Source of the DNA: Balneolaceae bacterium UBA2956
Lineage (GTDB): Bacteria; Bacteroidota; Rhodothermia; Balneolales; Balneolaceae
Length of the DNA stretch: 64,000 bases
Reading direction: 5' to 3'
Assembly (NCBI GenBank): GCA_002348545.1
Contig: DEBM01000029.1
Coordinates: 30,194 to 94,193 of the forward strand
Shown: piece by piece, positions 63,253-64,000 of the stretch
Layout of the letters: each line of letters starts with the position of its first letter
Numbering within the stretch: position 1 is the first letter of the stretch
Translations under genes and position numbers: made by a program
The notes under the pieces: model-generated
Told to the model about the DNA's origin: nothing
The model's input: the letters and a program-made list of their open reading frames with translations, nothing else
Databases searched by the model: none

Positions 63253-63870
63253 TTAAAGAGATGTAATAATATAAACCCCAAGGATACCGTCAAAATGAAT
63301 GATAGCATTCTCAGATGTGATTTCATTAGATGTTCCGTCCTGAACTCCCATAGCAAGTTCTGAATCTTTTAGAGGGTATTTTACCCCCTTGGAGCTGAAA
63401 TTTTTTACGGGTGCAAGAATGGGAAAAAAAGAAATTCCAGTACCAACGGCTAGCTTGGGTGTATAGGGCGAGCGTACTAAGAAAAGCTCTCCATGATTGT
63501 CTTTAAATCGTATGTCTTCAAATTGGTCTAAGTACCGAAGAAGTACAGAAAGGTTTTTAAGACTATGATCAAAACGTTTGCCTGTAGCTCCAAGAATACA
63601 CACTGATTTGGCACCTTTTGCTAGCGCATATTCTAGACTTTTCTCTAGATCATTGGTTTCTTGATCGGGCAATTCCAATACTTTTATACCTTTGTGGCGT
63701 GAATAAAGAAAACTATCAAGGTCTCCGATTACAATATCGGGTCTGTATCCATATCCTAAATAGACATACCCACCGCTATCCGCCCCGATGCTGAGCTGGG
63801 CTAGAGCCATTTCTTTTTCTAATAGGTTTTTCTGTGGAGGGATTCCCCCTGCGATAATCAATGCATGCAT
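63253..63870 (-). CDS. thiN: Thiamine pyrophosphokinase
   Basis: 205 residues, converting thiamine and ATP to thiamine diphosphate. Diagnostic segments are SIGADSGGYVYLGYGYRPDIVIGDLDS, the EL-PDQETNDLEKSLEYAL (Asp-Gln-x-x-x-Asp-x-x-K pattern) and LGATGKRFDHSLKNL. The C-terminal small beta domain is shorter than in ThiN of Bacillus (214). The likely first gene of the thiN-pepP-dnaX-ybaB-recR run. No thiamine-type riboswitch could be recognised in the 130 bases to the window end. Confidence 0.92.
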   Translation of the reverse strand: MHALIIAGGIPPQKNLLEKEMALAQLSIGADSGGYVYLGYGYRPDIVIGDLDSFLYSRHKGIKVLELPDQETNDLEKSLEYALAKGAKSVCILGATGKRFDHSLKNLSVLLRYLDQFEDIRFKDNHGELFLVRSPYTPKLAVGTGISFFPILAPVKNFSSKGVKYPLKDSELAMGVQDGTSNEITSENAIIHFDGILGVYIITSL

Positions 63871-63981
63871 AGATGGTAATTGTAGGTGAGAACGTGGGAG
63901 GTTGCAGCGAATACTAGTAAAGTGATTTATATGATACTGTAACTTTAGAGAAATATTGACTTATAGAAAACACTTATAAAT

Positions 63982-63999
63982 ACTGGGTTTACTGGGTTT
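63982..63999. repeat. Two tandem ACTGGGTTT units at the window end
   Basis: The 9-base unit occurs twice immediately at the right edge, with the frame of repetition continuing (an A at 64000). More copies may lie outside the window. Confidence 0.5.
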
Positions 64000-64000
64000 A

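Noticed and set aside
1..64000. tRNA, rRNA, CRISPR, phage or transposon genes
   Set aside because: No T-arm-like GGTTCGAAT in a plausible cloverleaf, no repeat-spacer array and no integrase or transposase motif was seen by eye; a covariance-model scan would be needed to be certain.

Overview
This window looks like ordinary chromosomal DNA of a low-GC (roughly 40 percent by eye) Gram-negative member of the Bacteroidota/Balneolota group. Several gene types point that way. There is a half-length glycogen/starch synthase next to a DUF4270-like lipoprotein. A protein combines an N-terminal HU/CCDC81-like domain with a C-terminal SPOR domain. There are two TonB-dependent-type barrels and an exbB-exbD-tonB set. 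The Mrp ATPase lacks the usual CxxC, and a decayed type IX secretion sorting domain is present. Placement nearer Balneolota than classical Bacteroidota is a guess. No prophage, transposase, CRISPR array, tRNA or rRNA was seen.

Layout. 1-1564 (+): end of purQ, then lptB and a rhodanese. 1853-12669 (-): rho with its own terminator, then a run read from the right: glgB, malQ, comA, half glycogen synthase, DUF4270-like lipoprotein, an outer-membrane protein and a TPR protein, mostly with gaps of 3 to 84 bases. 12831-16046: a LolC/E-type permease converging on a membrane-anchored MurF-like ligase. 16341-23615 (+): sugar nucleotidyltransferase, cca, ispE, glgP, mscS. 23656-28579: dinB (-), gdhA (+), mrp (-), flavin reductase (-). 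28763-50799 (+): a long co-directional series with gcvT, comB, ftsK, lolA, a flippase-like membrane protein, a barrel protein, an HU-like protein, a SPOR protein, exbB, exbD, tonB, an S41 protease, a BNR-repeat protein, copA, copZ, alkD and a TonB-dependent receptor. 50853-64000: amn (-), nudix, a peroxiredoxin and topA (+), a pseudogene relic, an unknown protein (+), then M1 peptidase, recR, ybaB, dnaX, pepP and thiN (-).

How the genes fit together. glgB, malQ and glgP give branching, debranching/transfer and phosphorolysis of alpha-glucan. The only synthase-like gene is a half protein with a lost substrate motif. comA (inside the glycogen run) and comB (21 kb away) together encode PEP plus sulfite to sulfolactate, a route known from coenzyme M synthesis. 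In this lineage it is more likely to feed sulfolactate, cysteate or sulfonolipids (inference). The 33-42 kb region is an envelope block: lipoprotein carrier, TonB energisation, an outer-membrane barrel and a peptidoglycan-binding SPOR protein.

I did not find a clear new defence or mobile system. The observations most worth a second look are the comA/comB pair, the membrane-fused Mur ligase, the degenerate half glycogen synthase, the HU-SPOR-Ton cluster, the zinc-less DnaX, and the frameshifted T9SS sorting-domain relic next to topA.
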